Shown here in pieces: positions 17,215-26,437 of a stretch of DNA of 64,000 nucleotides. The stretch's first letter is position 1; each line of letters starts with the position of its first letter. The DNA comes from Streptomyces sp. NBS 14/10 (GTDB lineage: Bacteria > Actinomycetota > Actinomycetes > Streptomycetales > Streptomycetaceae), in assembly GCF_002224125.1 (NCBI RefSeq), contig NZ_NCSM01000011.1, positions 124,001-188,000 of the forward strand, given 5' to 3'. A program made the position numbers and the translations under genes. Under the pieces are notes generated by a model, which worked only from the letters and a program-made list of their open reading frames with translations, made no database searches and was not told the DNA's origin.

Positions 17215-17802
17215 TCAGCGGCTCGGCATGGCGGCGTTGATCGCGTCACGTGTGCGGTCCACGAGGGACGCGAACGGGCCCACGCTCCACTGGGCCGCGG
17301 GTGACCCCGCCGCCGAGGGGTGCGGGTGGGTCGGTGCGATCTTCTCGGCCGCGCGCAGCATGGTGCCCATGCGCCGGAGCTGGTCCTCCGTACGCCCTTC
17401 GTGCACCGCGGGGAACTCCTCGTTCTCCTCGTGCTCGGCATGGTCCACCACGGCTCGTTCGAACTCCGCCAGGCGGGTGTCGAACTCGGCGCTGGTGACA
17501 TCCATCTTCTCCAGCGAGGCGAGCACCTTGTTCGCTTCTTCCTCCTCATGGTTGCGGGCATCGGCCTCCTGCTTCCCGGCGGTCTCCCGCGCGACCGGCC
17601 GTACGATCATTTCCTCGGCCGTCTCGTGCACCGCCAGCAGGGCCCTCAACTCATCGAACGCCTGTTGCTTGTGGTCGCCCTCCGCGCCCTTCACATCCGC
17701 GAAGAGATCCCGTATCCGGGCGTGCTGTTCCAACAAGATCCCGACCACGTCCCCCTCCGGCATCTGGGCTGCGAGCCTGCGTTCCATCTTCGCGTCGCTC
17801 AT
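17215..17802 (-). CDS. hemerythrin HHE-domain protein
   Basis: A 195-residue alpha-helical protein with a hemerythrin-like di-iron site: His in LLEQHARIRDLF, HxxxE in VHETAEEMI, HEEEE in NHEEEEANKVL, and HxxHxxxE in VVDHAEHEENEE. Likely roles are O2/NO sensing or iron/oxidative-stress handling. ATG 17802 follows GAGGGAAG. It is convergent with ligD, 27 bases apart. Confidence 0.9.
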   Translation of the reverse strand: MSDAKMERRLAAQMPEGDVVGILLEQHARIRDLFADVKGAEGDHKQQAFDELRALLAVHETAEEMIVRPVARETAGKQEADARNHEEEEANKVLASLEKMDVTSAEFDTRLAEFERAVVDHAEHEENEEFPAVHEGRTEDQLRRMGTMLRAAEKIAPTHPHPSAAGSPAAQWSVGPFASLVDRTRDAINAAMPSR

Positions 17803-17903
17803 GGCGGCTTCCCTCCTCGTGGGGCTTCTGTCTCAGCCCGGCGAGTCACCCGACCGCCAGGGTCGGAAACAGATCAACATCGTCTTCCTCTCACGTGGAT
17901 TTC

Positions 17904-18131
17904 TCAGCAGTCCACGACGGAGTCGTCATACACACGAGCGCCGGGGAGCTGGTACCGGGCGGCGACCAGAGCAGTGTCCACATCCCGAGTCCCGGTCGAG
18001 ATGCACAGGGTGTAAGCCACGTCGTCCATGCGCTGCCGAATTTCGGGGCCACCCGCTTCCGCATGCAGTGCTTGAAGGGTTTCGTACTGCTGGATGAGAT
18101 TACGCAACACCACTGGGTGTGCCATCAGCAT
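17904..18131 (-). CDS. DUF5133-like small protein
   Basis: A 75-residue soluble protein beginning MLMAHPVVLRNLIQQYETL and containing RMDDVAYTLCISTGTRDVD. This matches the short DUF5133 family, largely confined to Streptomyces and of unknown function, as I recall it. ATG 18131 has AAAGG upstream. The roughly 220 bases beyond its start up to 18354 hold its promoter and nothing else I can support. Confidence 0.75.
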   Translation of the reverse strand: MLMAHPVVLRNLIQQYETLQALHAEAGGPEIRQRMDDVAYTLCISTGTRDVDTALVAARYQLPGARVYDDSVVDC

Positions 18132-18354
18132 GGCAGTCCGACCTTTCAGATGTGAGTCTGATTTGAGTGCGCGATGGCCGCGGGCGGTCAGCGGCGTCTT
18201 CGCCGGTTCCGTGTCCCCGCGATTTCCGGTCCATAACCGGATGCGACGAAGTCCGCCAATCGCACGCGGGTGGTGTCGCGCGCCTGACGCCGGCCCTGCC
18301 GGACGCGTTCCCGGTCCGGGACCTCGGCCGGGATCGTTGCTGCCGGGCTGTGGG

Positions 18355-19753
18355 TCAGTCGGCGCCGGCCTCTTCGATCAGGACGCGGACGGTGTGCAGA
18401 CCGGGATTGGCCGCGTCGGGGAGGTTCATCCCGGCCTTCACTCCGGTGCACAGATAGTCCAGGACCGGCTGCCTCAGCACCTCGCCGGGCAATACGGCCG
18501 GTATACCCGGTGGATAGGGAGTGATCATCTCGGCTGCCACCCGGCCCTCCGCACGGTCCGGGGGGATGTCCTCGACGGAACCGAAGTAGGCGTCTCGTGG
18601 CAGGCAGCACTGTTCCATCCGCAATTCGCACGGTGTCGGCACGGCTACCTCTGGGGCGGGCCGCAGATCGTCCGCGTGGGCGGCGAGGTCGCGCAGCGCC
18701 GTGAGCAGGGCGCCGGTCGTCGAGGCGTCGTCCGCGTGGGTCAGCTGGGTGCTGATCCGCCGGTGGTCGGCAAGGTGGACGTTGACGTCATGGTGTTCCC
18801 GAAGCCAGTCGGCCGCCCGGTAGCCGCTCATGGCGAGGCCGGTGAGGTCGATGACGACCGGCAGCGGATCGAAGTCGGTGGCCAGGCCGGGACCCACGTA
18901 ATCGCTACGGCCGTCCACATGCAACCCGTCGACGGCCTCGATCTCCGCGCGTACCGCATGCGCCCGGCGCAGTGCCGCGCCGATCATAGAGATCGGCGCG
19001 GGACTTCAGCAGGGTGGGGTCGACAAGGTCGCCTTGCAGATGAAACACCGAGCCTTGTTCCAGGCCGCTGCCCATCTTGTGGATGCTGGTCACGCAGACG
19101 TCGGCGCCCGCGTCCATCGCCCAGGCCGGCAGGTCTGAGCAGAACGGCAAGTGTGCTCCCCATGCCTCGTCGACGATCAACGGACCACCGGCTCGGTGGC
19201 ATACCTCCGCGATCCTTTCCAGATCGGCGCAGGCGCCGTACGGTGTCGGGCTGGTCACGAGAGCTCCCATGGCCTCCGGGTGTTCCGCGAACGCCCTCTC
19301 GAAGGCTTCGGCCGAAGGAGGATGGGCGATATGGCGTGCACCATCCCATCGCGGCTCCACCCAGACGGGGCGAACACCGGAGATGACCAAGCCGGAGATC
19401 ACTGACTTGTGCGCGTCACGGCCTACCAGCAGTGTCTCGTGAGGACCGGCGGCCGAAAGCATCGCGGCCTTGACCGAGAGCGAGCTGCCACACGTGGAGA
19501 AGAATGTGTGATCGGCGTGGACCGCCTCCGCCATCAGCTCCTCCGCCCGCTCCAGCACACGGCCCGACCTCAGCCGGTCGTCCAGGCCGCCAAAGGCGAG
19601 CACGTCGGCGCGGAACACCTCATCGCCCAGAACCTCGCGGGCCTCCGGGGCGACGCCCCTGCCCTGTTTGTGTCCGGGCGGAGTGAACGGGAAGGCCCCA
19701 CGCCCGTGATACCGGGCAAGGGCCTCCAGAACGGGAGCCTCCGTTTGGTCCAT
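18355..19753 (-). pseudogene. Orn/Lys/Arg decarboxylase, frameshift and internal deletion
   Basis: PLP-dependent basic amino acid decarboxylase of the short class (MDQTEAPVLEALARYHGRG... GHKQGRG). The PLP Lys is in TSIHKMGSG. The first frame (19753 down to about 18990) is intact through LLKSRADL, then runs out of frame. The second frame resumes at IGAALRRAHAVRAEIEAVDGL and continues with normal homology to 18355. Compared with the family, about 25-30 residues are missing at the junction and the frame changes, so this is a deletion and not a single-base error. The junction is a 23-bp palindrome (18977-18999). No activity is expected. Confidence 0.85.
18977..18999. repeat. palindrome at the decarboxylase deletion junction
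   Basis: Perfect 9-bp arms GCGCCGATC and GATCGGCGC around ATAGA sit exactly where the decarboxylase reading frame breaks. The arrangement suggests that the deletion used, or created, the inverted repeat. Confidence 0.8.
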
Positions 19754-19958
19754 GGGCCACGGGTGCCCCGCCGGCCGGGGGAAAAACGGCCCACCGGGCG
19801 ACCGAAGAGGGGCGACGGACCGCCGTGTGAAGAACCGAGCAGCGCCGGCGGATTCGTCAGGAATCACCATGGCGATCAGGGGCACCCGGCGAAGTGCGGT
19901 CGGCGGGCGGAGCCCCGCCGACCGCACCACCACATCTCACGAAAGTGGAGAGACGACC

Positions 19959-20192
19959 ATGACCCACACCGCCGAAACCGGCGAGGCCACCGGCACCAAG
20001 GACAAGGACTACAACCTCATCTGGTACGTCGAGGCGTGCCTGAGCAACGCACTGCGGATGGAGACCTACATCCAGGACGCGGAACGCGAGAAGGACACCG
20101 ATGTCGCGGAACTGTTCCGCAAGGCCCAGGCCGACAGTCGCAAGGGTGCTGAGCTGGGCAAACAGCTGCTGAGGAGTCGGCTCGGCAGCTGA
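19959..20192 (+). CDS. small conserved acidic/basic helical protein
   Basis: A 77-residue soluble protein without a signal peptide: MTHTAETGEATGTKDKDYNL, then an amphipathic helical region with alternating charges (ALRMETYIQDAEREKDTDVAELFRKAQADSRKGAELGKQLL, in parts). ATG 19959 follows GGAGAG. It resembles uncharacterised streptomycete proteins; I can give no function. It is divergent from the decarboxylase pseudogene and convergent with the FAD-Rieske gene. Confidence 0.7.
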   Translation: MTHTAETGEATGTKDKDYNLIWYVEACLSNALRMETYIQDAEREKDTDVAELFRKAQADSRKGAELGKQLLRSRLGS

Positions 20193-20292
20193 CCCGCTTC
20201 CCGCTACCCGCTACCAGAGGGCACCGGGCCCGGGCCTTGGCCGGCCCGAGGACCTGGTCCGTGCTCTCGCGCCGTCGGCCGCGGCGATGGTC

Positions 20293-21885
20293 TCACTCCG
20301 TGCCTTCCCCGTCGCCCTCGGCCTGACGCGCCGCCCCTTGCTCGTGCTCCTCGATCCGCTTCAGCGGGTGTACCGCCGGGCCCTGCAGCACATGGCCGTC
20401 GACGGCGAACCGCGAGCCGTGACAGGGGCACTCCCAGGTCCGCTCGGCGTCGTTGAACCGCACCAGACAGCCCAGGTGGGTGCAGCGGGCGGACAGCGCG
20501 TGCAACTCGCCCCGCTCATCGCGGTGGACGGCCCGTTGCCGCCCGCCGAGGCGGACGACCGCCCCGCCACCGGGCGGGATGTCCCGTACCGCGTCGGCGC
20601 CGTCGGCAGACAGCCGGTCGGCGATGAAGTGGCGCGCGGCGGTGGCCTGGAACCTCAGCAGCGCGGGCGCCTCCCGTACCGGATGCAGCCGCCGCGGATC
20701 GTACAGGCCCTGCCACGGCAAGGGCCGTCCCGTGAGCCGCGCGGCCAGCAGCCGACCGGTCAGTACGCCGCCGGTCAGGCCCCACCCGGCGAACCCCGTG
20801 GCCACGAAGGCATGACGGGAGGCGGGGTGCAGCGGGCCCACGTAGGGCACATGATCGGTGGTCCAGTTGTCCTGCGCCGCCCAGCGCAAGGCGGGTTCGG
20901 CGCCGGGGAAACGACCCTGCGTCCAGTCGATCAGCCGCGCGTAGCGCCGTTCGACGTCACCGGCGCCGGGGGTGAACTTCTCCCCGGTGACAATGAGCAA
21001 CCGCCGTCCCGGCCGGTACGGCGCGGTGCGCACCGAGCGGGTGCCGTCCTCGGGGGTGAGATACATGCCGTGCGGGGCGCGGTCGGAGGGGAGCACCGCG
21101 GCGATGACCAGTTCCCGTTTCACTTCCAGACGGGGGAAGAGCAGGGCTCGGTCGAAGATGGGATAGGCCGTGGCCACCACCACGTCGCGGGCCCGCAACC
21201 GCGCTCCGCGATCGGTGGTCAGACGGCACGGATGGCCCTCGCTGAGACCCGTCACGCGTGAGTGCTCGAAGACCAGACCGCCTCGCGCGACCAGATCCTC
21301 CACCAGTGCCAGCAGGTACTTGCGCGGGTGGAACTGCGCCTGCCCCGCGACCTCCACCGCCCCCGCGACCGGGAAGGGCAGGTCGGTCCCGGTCGTGAAC
21401 GAGGCTTTCAGCCCGGCTGCCGAGGCGGCCTCCGCCTCGGCCCGTACCTTCTCCACGGTCTCCTCGCCCTCGGCGTAGGTGACGGCGGGGCGCTCCTCAA
21501 GATCGCAGTCGATCCCGAGCTCGGCGGCCACCTGCCGCACCCGGTCCACGGCGTCGGTCTGCGACGTGGCGTAGCGCCGGGCCGCCTCCTCCCCTCGTGC
21601 GGTGCGGATGTCCTGGTACGCCAGGCCCTGGAGGGCGGAGAGCTTGGCCGTGGTGTGGCCCGTGGCCCCGGCGGCCAGCCGGCCCGCCTCCACCAGCGCC
21701 ACCCGGCGTCCGGCGCGCGCCAGCTCCCAGGCCGTGCAGATACCCGCGACACCGCCGCCGACCACGGCGACCTCGACATCCGGAGTGGCGCCCTCCCAGC
21801 CGGGCTCAAGCGCCGGGAAGGACGGTCCCGGCGCCGACGACATCCAGTACGACGAGGGTGCGTACGCGGTGGGAAGAATCGTCAT
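20293..21885 (-). CDS. FAD-dependent oxidoreductase fused to a Rieske domain
   Basis: A 530-residue two-domain protein. The N-terminal DAO-type FAD domain starts at about residue 37 (VEVAVVGGGVAGICTAWELA). The C-terminal Rieske domain holds CTHLGC and CPCHGS, the complete C-x-H and C-x2-H ligands of a 2Fe-2S cluster. ATG 21885 follows GAGGAG. Such fusions are common in actinobacteria; substrate unknown, but transfer of electrons from an oxidised amine or amino acid to a quinone or O2 is plausible. It seems to be a single-gene unit. Confidence 0.9.
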   Translation of the reverse strand: MTILPTAYAPSSYWMSSAPGPSFPALEPGWEGATPDVEVAVVGGGVAGICTAWELARAGRRVALVEAGRLAAGATGHTTAKLSALQGLAYQDIRTARGEEAARRYATSQTDAVDRVRQVAAELGIDCDLEERPAVTYAEGEETVEKVRAEAEAASAAGLKASFTTGTDLPFPVAGAVEVAGQAQFHPRKYLLALVEDLVARGGLVFEHSRVTGLSEGHPCRLTTDRGARLRARDVVVATAYPIFDRALLFPRLEVKRELVIAAVLPSDRAPHGMYLTPEDGTRSVRTAPYRPGRRLLIVTGEKFTPGAGDVERRYARLIDWTQGRFPGAEPALRWAAQDNWTTDHVPYVGPLHPASRHAFVATGFAGWGLTGGVLTGRLLAARLTGRPLPWQGLYDPRRLHPVREAPALLRFQATAARHFIADRLSADGADAVRDIPPGGGAVVRLGGRQRAVHRDERGELHALSARCTHLGCLVRFNDAERTWECPCHGSRFAVDGHVLQGPAVHPLKRIEEHEQGAARQAEGDGEGTE

Positions 21886-22030
21886 CGCCGGCTCCTCTCC
21901 CGTCCTCATCCCGGGCTGTTGCCAGTCTTGATGCGGTCCCGAGTGCCCACATGTGGGCCGATTACCGCTCCGGAGGGGAGTGTGTGGTGGATGTCCTGGC
22001 CCGCAGACCGCCGGTTCTTCGAAAACCTGA

Positions 22031-22642
22031 TCAGAGGTCGATGGAGTTGTAGCCGCAGGTGAGGTATCGGCCGTACCCGAACCGTTCCTCGAGGTCGTCA
22101 TCCGGGTCGACATCGTCATCGACCGTAATGGCCTCTCGCCATGCCGATTTGTTCCCCTGGATCTGCCGGACATAGACGCCTTTCCCGTCAGGAAGTACCG
22201 GCTGCTTCAACTCGGGGAGCGCGAGGCGTGCCCAGTCGATCGTCACCTCGATGTCGTCGGCTTCCTCTTCCACGATCGCCTGGAAGACGTTATGGAGGTA
22301 GAACTCGATCCATTCACCGGGCTCGTAATCGTCCATCTCCTCTTCGTACTCGCTTCCGGGTTCGGGCTCTCCCCCGTGCGGCCGCCCGCCGCTCCCGAAG
22401 CTGATCATGGTGAGTTCGGGGACCTTGACCTGGAGGAATGGGTAGAGGTCCACCTCCATCGCCAACTGCCCTGCCTGGTAGACCCTGACGAGGAAGTCGT
22501 CCCTCGCCCCGGCCCAGTTACCGAGCCGGATGTACTCGACCGCGGCCTGCTGGATCGCGGGAAGGCTGTGACTGACCTCGATGTCCTCCCATCCACCGCC
22601 GCCCTGGTGAAATGATCCTTCGAACACGTAGAAGCTGTACAC
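22031..22642 (-). CDS. unrecognised acidic protein of lower GC
   Basis: A 203-residue soluble, very acidic protein (EYEEEMDDYEPGEW and DDDVDPDDDLEERFGYG) rich in aromatic residues. I do not recognise a family. GTG 22642 has GGGGAGACGGC in front. Base composition and third-position GC are visibly lower than in neighbouring genes, which hints at horizontal transfer. Size, acidity and isolation resemble immunity proteins of polymorphic toxins, but no toxin is adjacent, so this is only a possibility. Confidence 0.7.
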   Translation of the reverse strand: MYSFYVFEGSFHQGGGGWEDIEVSHSLPAIQQAAVEYIRLGNWAGARDDFLVRVYQAGQLAMEVDLYPFLQVKVPELTMISFGSGGRPHGGEPEPGSEYEEEMDDYEPGEWIEFYLHNVFQAIVEEEADDIEVTIDWARLALPELKQPVLPDGKGVYVRQIQGNKSAWREAITVDDDVDPDDDLEERFGYGRYLTCGYNSIDL

Positions 22643-22751
22643 GCCGTCTCCCCGTATCGTTGTAGCCCGCCCCTGGGCCGACGCCCCGGCCTCCGATGAG
22701 GCGGATTGGGGCGTGGCACGTGTCTACCAGATCGAACTGACAAGCGGCGGC

Positions 22752-24149
22752 TCAGCGGCCGTGGCGGAAGTGTCGGTCCGCGTCGGTCAGGGTCTGGCCC
22801 AGCAGGTCGACGATGTGGTCGAGTTCTTCCTGGGTGGCGATCAGGGGCGGAGCGATCTGTACGACTGGGTCGCCGCGGTCGTCCGCGCGGGCCAGGAGTC
22901 CGAGGTCGCGCATGCGGGCGGGGAGGAACTGCTTGATCAGTTCGTCCTTGCGATCGGCGTCGAAGCGCTCGCCGTCCGGTCCGGCGACGAGTTCGAGGGC
23001 CCAGAAGAAGCCGTCGCCGCGTACGTCGCCGACGATGCTCAGCTCGGTCAGTTCGGTGAGCCGCTTGTGGAGGTGCCCGGTCAGGGACCGGACGTTGTTC
23101 AGGACACCGTCTCGTTCGAAGATGTCGAGGTTGGTCAGGGCGGTGGCGGCGGCGACCGGATGGCCGGCGAAGGTCAGGCCGTGCAGGAGTGTCACGCCGT
23201 CGTCGTAGAAGGGCTCGGACACCTTGTCGGAGACCAGGACGGCGCCGAGCGTGGCGTAGGACGAGGTGAGCCCCTTGGCCGTGGTGATCATGTCGGGGAC
23301 GGCGCCGTACTTGGACACCGCGAAGTACTCGCCGATACGGCCGAAGCCGGTGATGACCTCGTCGGCGACCAGGAGGAATCCGTACCGGTCCGCCATCGCG
23401 CGCAGCCCTGCCCAGTAGCCCGCCGGGGGTGTGAAGCAGCCACCGGCGTTCTGCACGGGTTCGGCGATCAGCATGGCCACGTTCTCCGGGCCGGCCGCCA
23501 GCACCGCCGCCTCGGTCTCGGCCAGCAGCCGCTGGGTGAAGGCGTCCTCGTCGGCGTCGGTGGTGCGGTAGCGGTTGGTGTTGGGCACATGGGTGACCTC
23601 GATGGCCGGTGCGCCGAAGGGTTCCTTGAGCGCCGGAATGCCCGTCAGCGCGAGGGCGCCCATGGTCTGGCCGTGGTAGGCGGTGTGACGGGCAATGGCC
23701 TTGGTGCGCTGCGGTTGGCCCTGCGCCACGTGGTACATGCGGGCGAGCTTCCACGCGGACTCCACGGACTCCGAACCGCCGGAGGTGAAGAACACGCGGT
23801 TGATGCCGTCGGGGGCCAGCGCGGCGAGTCGTTCGGACAACTCGATGGCGGCGGGGTGCGCGATGTTCCACAGGGTGCTGAACGGCAGGCGGTTCAGCTG
23901 CTCTTCGGCCGTCTTGGCGAACTCGGGTCCGTAGGAGTAGCCGAGCTGGGCGCAGAACAGGGCGGACAGCCCGTCGATATAGCGTTTCCCGGCCGCGTCG
24001 TGGACGTAGACGCCTTCGGCCCGGTCGGGCAGGAACACTCCCTGCCCGTTGCGCAGGTTCGCGTGCCGGCCGAAGTGCAGGAGCAGATGGTCGCGGGCGG
24101 CTGCCTGCAACTGGGCGGCCCTGAGGGCGGTGGCGGACTGATCGGGCAT
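22752..24149 (-). CDS. class III aminotransferase (omega-amino acid type)
   Basis: A 465-residue PLP-dependent fold-type I transaminase. The PLP Lys is in MITTAKGLTSSYA, the phosphate-binding region is TSGGSESVESAWKLA, and the Asp that binds the pyridine nitrogen is in LLVADEVITGFGR. Length and wording match beta-alanine/taurine/putrescine:pyruvate transaminases. ATG 24149 follows GGGAGAG. It is last in the leftward operon started at 30576 and lies 50 bases after the GntR gene. It probably converts an omega-amino acid or amine into a semialdehyde oxidised by the dehydrogenase at 24943. Confidence 0.9.
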   Translation of the reverse strand: MPDQSATALRAAQLQAAARDHLLLHFGRHANLRNGQGVFLPDRAEGVYVHDAAGKRYIDGLSALFCAQLGYSYGPEFAKTAEEQLNRLPFSTLWNIAHPAAIELSERLAALAPDGINRVFFTSGGSESVESAWKLARMYHVAQGQPQRTKAIARHTAYHGQTMGALALTGIPALKEPFGAPAIEVTHVPNTNRYRTTDADEDAFTQRLLAETEAAVLAAGPENVAMLIAEPVQNAGGCFTPPAGYWAGLRAMADRYGFLLVADEVITGFGRIGEYFAVSKYGAVPDMITTAKGLTSSYATLGAVLVSDKVSEPFYDDGVTLLHGLTFAGHPVAAATALTNLDIFERDGVLNNVRSLTGHLHKRLTELTELSIVGDVRGDGFFWALELVAGPDGERFDADRKDELIKQFLPARMRDLGLLARADDRGDPVVQIAPPLIATQEELDHIVDLLGQTLTDADRHFRHGR

Positions 24150-24199
24150 GCGGCTCTCCCAAGAGGTTGGCGGGCGCACCGCGGACGGCGGCGGTGTCT

Positions 24200-24946
24200 T
24201 CAGCTCTCGTCGGCGCGTGTCAGGTCACGCACCGCCGAGTCCAGATGCGCGTTGACGGCGTCCAGCAGGGCCTGTTCGTCCTCGCCCTGGAGCAGGGCCA
24301 CCAGCTGCTGGTGTTCGGCGACGAGCAGGTGCTGCTCCGGGTAGAAGTCCATCAGGCTGCCCAGACAGATCCGAGTCTCGGCGAGGAGCGTGGTGAACAT
24401 CCTGCTGAGTCTCGGGCTCTCGGCGGCGTCGACGAGAGCGCTGTGGAAGGCCAGGTCCTGCTCGGCGACGAGACGGCTGTCACCCTGTCCGGCCAGGGAG
24501 CGCATCTCGTCGACGACGGCCGCGAGCCGGTCCAGGTGGGCCTGGGACTTGCTCCGGTGCAGCTGGGTGGCCGCTTCGCGCTCAATGGCACGCCGGGCGG
24601 TGTAGATGTCCCTGATGTCGGCGGCGTCCAGCTCGACGACGAACACGCCCCGGTTGGGGATGTTGGTCAGCAGCCCCTCCTGCACCAGGCGCTGGAGCGC
24701 TTCCCGTACGGGCCCGCGGCTGACGCCCAGCCGGGTCGCCAGCTGCGGCTCGATCATCCTGCTGCCCGGCGCGAACGCGCCGGAGACGATCTGACCCCGC
24801 AGCCGGTCGGCGATGATCTCGGAAGTGGTCCGCGGGTTGACGGGGGTGAGCTCCTCGAGTCCCGGCTGCGACACGTTCCCTGATCCCTTTCGCGGCTGTG
24901 CTGGCTGCGGCGTCCCGCCACCTCTGACCGGCATGGCGGTACTCAT
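24200..24946 (-). CDS. GntR/FadR-family regulator with FCD domain
   Basis: A 248-residue regulator. The winged helix covers about residues 40-105 (IIADRLRGQIVSGAFAPGSRM, VSRGPVREALQRLVQEGLL). The C-terminal FCD ligand domain has the usual metal/ligand residues in DLAFHSALVDAAE and AEHQQLVALL. Its ATG overlaps the dehydrogenase stop (ATGA), so it is co-translated with the operon it probably represses. A likely target is the pair of TGTCRAC-type palindromes at 30653-30679, upstream of the first operon gene. Confidence 0.9.
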   Translation of the reverse strand: MSTAMPVRGGGTPQPAQPRKGSGNVSQPGLEELTPVNPRTTSEIIADRLRGQIVSGAFAPGSRMIEPQLATRLGVSRGPVREALQRLVQEGLLTNIPNRGVFVVELDAADIRDIYTARRAIEREAATQLHRSKSQAHLDRLAAVVDEMRSLAGQGDSRLVAEQDLAFHSALVDAAESPRLSRMFTTLLAETRICLGSLMDFYPEQHLLVAEHQQLVALLQGEDEQALLDAVNAHLDSAVRDLTRADES

Positions 24947-26421
24947 GACACGGACCGGTCCCGCACGGGTGTGGCGATGTACTTGTACTCCAAGAACTCC
25001 TCGATGCCCACACGCCCGCCTTCCCGGCCCAGGCCCGACTGCTTGACCCCGCCGAAGGGCGCGGCCGGATTGGAGACCAGGCCCGTGTTGAGGCCGACCA
25101 TACCCACCTCCAGCCGCTCGCCGATGTCCAGGGCGCGGTCGACGTCCTGGGTGAAGATATAGCCGACGAGCCCCCACTCGGTGTCATTGGCCAGGCGTAC
25201 GGCCTCGTCCTCGTCGTCGAAGGCGATGACCGGGGCCACGGGTCCGAAGATCTCGGTGGTCAGCATGGCGCTGTCCGTGCTGACCTGGGCCAGTACGGTC
25301 GGCGGGTAGAAATGGCCGGCGTCCTGCGGCGCGTCACCGGCGGCGACGACCTTGGCGCCCTTGGCGACCGCGTCCTCGACGAGCGAGGTGACCTTCTGCT
25401 TGCTGGCGGCGTCGATGAGGGGGCCGACCTGGACTCCGTCGCGGGTGCCCGGGCCCACGCTGAGGGCGGCCATACGCGTGGCGAGGCGCTTGGCGAACTC
25501 GTCCGCGATGGAATGGTGGACGAACAGGCGGTTGGCCGCCGTGCACGCCTCACCCATGTTGCGCATCTTCGCCACCATGGCGCCTTCGACGGCCACGTCG
25601 ATATCGGCGTCCTCGAAGACGATGAAGGGGGCGTTGCCGCCCAGCTCCATGGAGGTCCGGATCACCGTGTCCGCGCACTGGGCGAGCAGCAGCCGGCCCA
25701 CGGCGGTGGAGCCGGTGAAGGACAGTTTGCGGATGCGGCCGCCGCGCAGGGCCGGTTCGACCACATCCTGGGCGCGGGTGGTGGTGACGACGTTGAGCAC
25801 ACCGTCGGGCAGCCCGGCCTCCTGGAGGATCCCGGCCAGCGCGAGGCTGGACAGCGGGGTCTGGGGCGCCGGCTTGAGGACCATCGTGCAGCCGGCGGCC
25901 ACCGCGGGCCCGATCTTGCGGGTGCCCATCGCCAGCGGGAAGTTCCACGGCGTGATCAGCATGCAGGGGCCGACCGGCTGCCGCATGACCAGGACGCGGT
26001 TGCGGCCGTCGGGTGTGGTCGTCATGCCGCCGTCGATACGCACGGCCTCTTCGGAGAACCAGCGGAAGAACTCGGCGGCGTACGCCACCTCGCCGCGCGC
26101 CTCGGCGAGCGGCTTGCCCATCTCCAGGGTCATCAGCATGGCAAGCTCGTCGGTGCGCTCCATGAGCAGCTCGTAGGCGCGGCGCAGGATCTCGCTGCGT
26201 GCCCGCGGCGCGGTGCGGGCCCAGGATGCCTGGGCGGCCACCGCGGCCTCGACGGCGCGGGCGCTGTCGGCGGCGCCACCGTCGGCGACCTCGCACAGCT
26301 GTGTCTCGGTGGCGGGGTTCTCCACACCGAAGGTACGGCCGTCGGCCGCCGGTACCCACTGGCCCGCGATGAACAGCTGCCGCGGAACGTTCGCGATGAC
26401 GTCCGTCTTGATGTCGGCCAT
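24943..26421 (-). CDS. succinate-semialdehyde-type aldehyde dehydrogenase
   Basis: A 492-residue NAD(P)-dependent aldehyde dehydrogenase. Catalytic Glu in MELGGNAPF, catalytic Cys in GEACTAANRLF, cofactor-binding ITPWNFPLAMGTRKIGPA. It matches GabD-like succinate semialdehyde dehydrogenases. ATG 26421 is an inference from the family start (MADIKTDVIANVPRQLFIAG). It sits 16 bases behind the FAD/FeS gene and is coupled to GntR. It would complete the conversion of an omega-amino acid, such as GABA, to a dicarboxylate. Confidence 0.9.
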   Translation of the reverse strand: MADIKTDVIANVPRQLFIAGQWVPAADGRTFGVENPATETQLCEVADGGAADSARAVEAAVAAQASWARTAPRARSEILRRAYELLMERTDELAMLMTLEMGKPLAEARGEVAYAAEFFRWFSEEAVRIDGGMTTTPDGRNRVLVMRQPVGPCMLITPWNFPLAMGTRKIGPAVAAGCTMVLKPAPQTPLSSLALAGILQEAGLPDGVLNVVTTTRAQDVVEPALRGGRIRKLSFTGSTAVGRLLLAQCADTVIRTSMELGGNAPFIVFEDADIDVAVEGAMVAKMRNMGEACTAANRLFVHHSIADEFAKRLATRMAALSVGPGTRDGVQVGPLIDAASKQKVTSLVEDAVAKGAKVVAAGDAPQDAGHFYPPTVLAQVSTDSAMLTTEIFGPVAPVIAFDDEDEAVRLANDTEWGLVGYIFTQDVDRALDIGERLEVGMVGLNTGLVSNPAAPFGGVKQSGLGREGGRVGIEEFLEYKYIATPVRDRSVS

Positions 26422-26437
26422 GTCGTGTCTCCAAACC

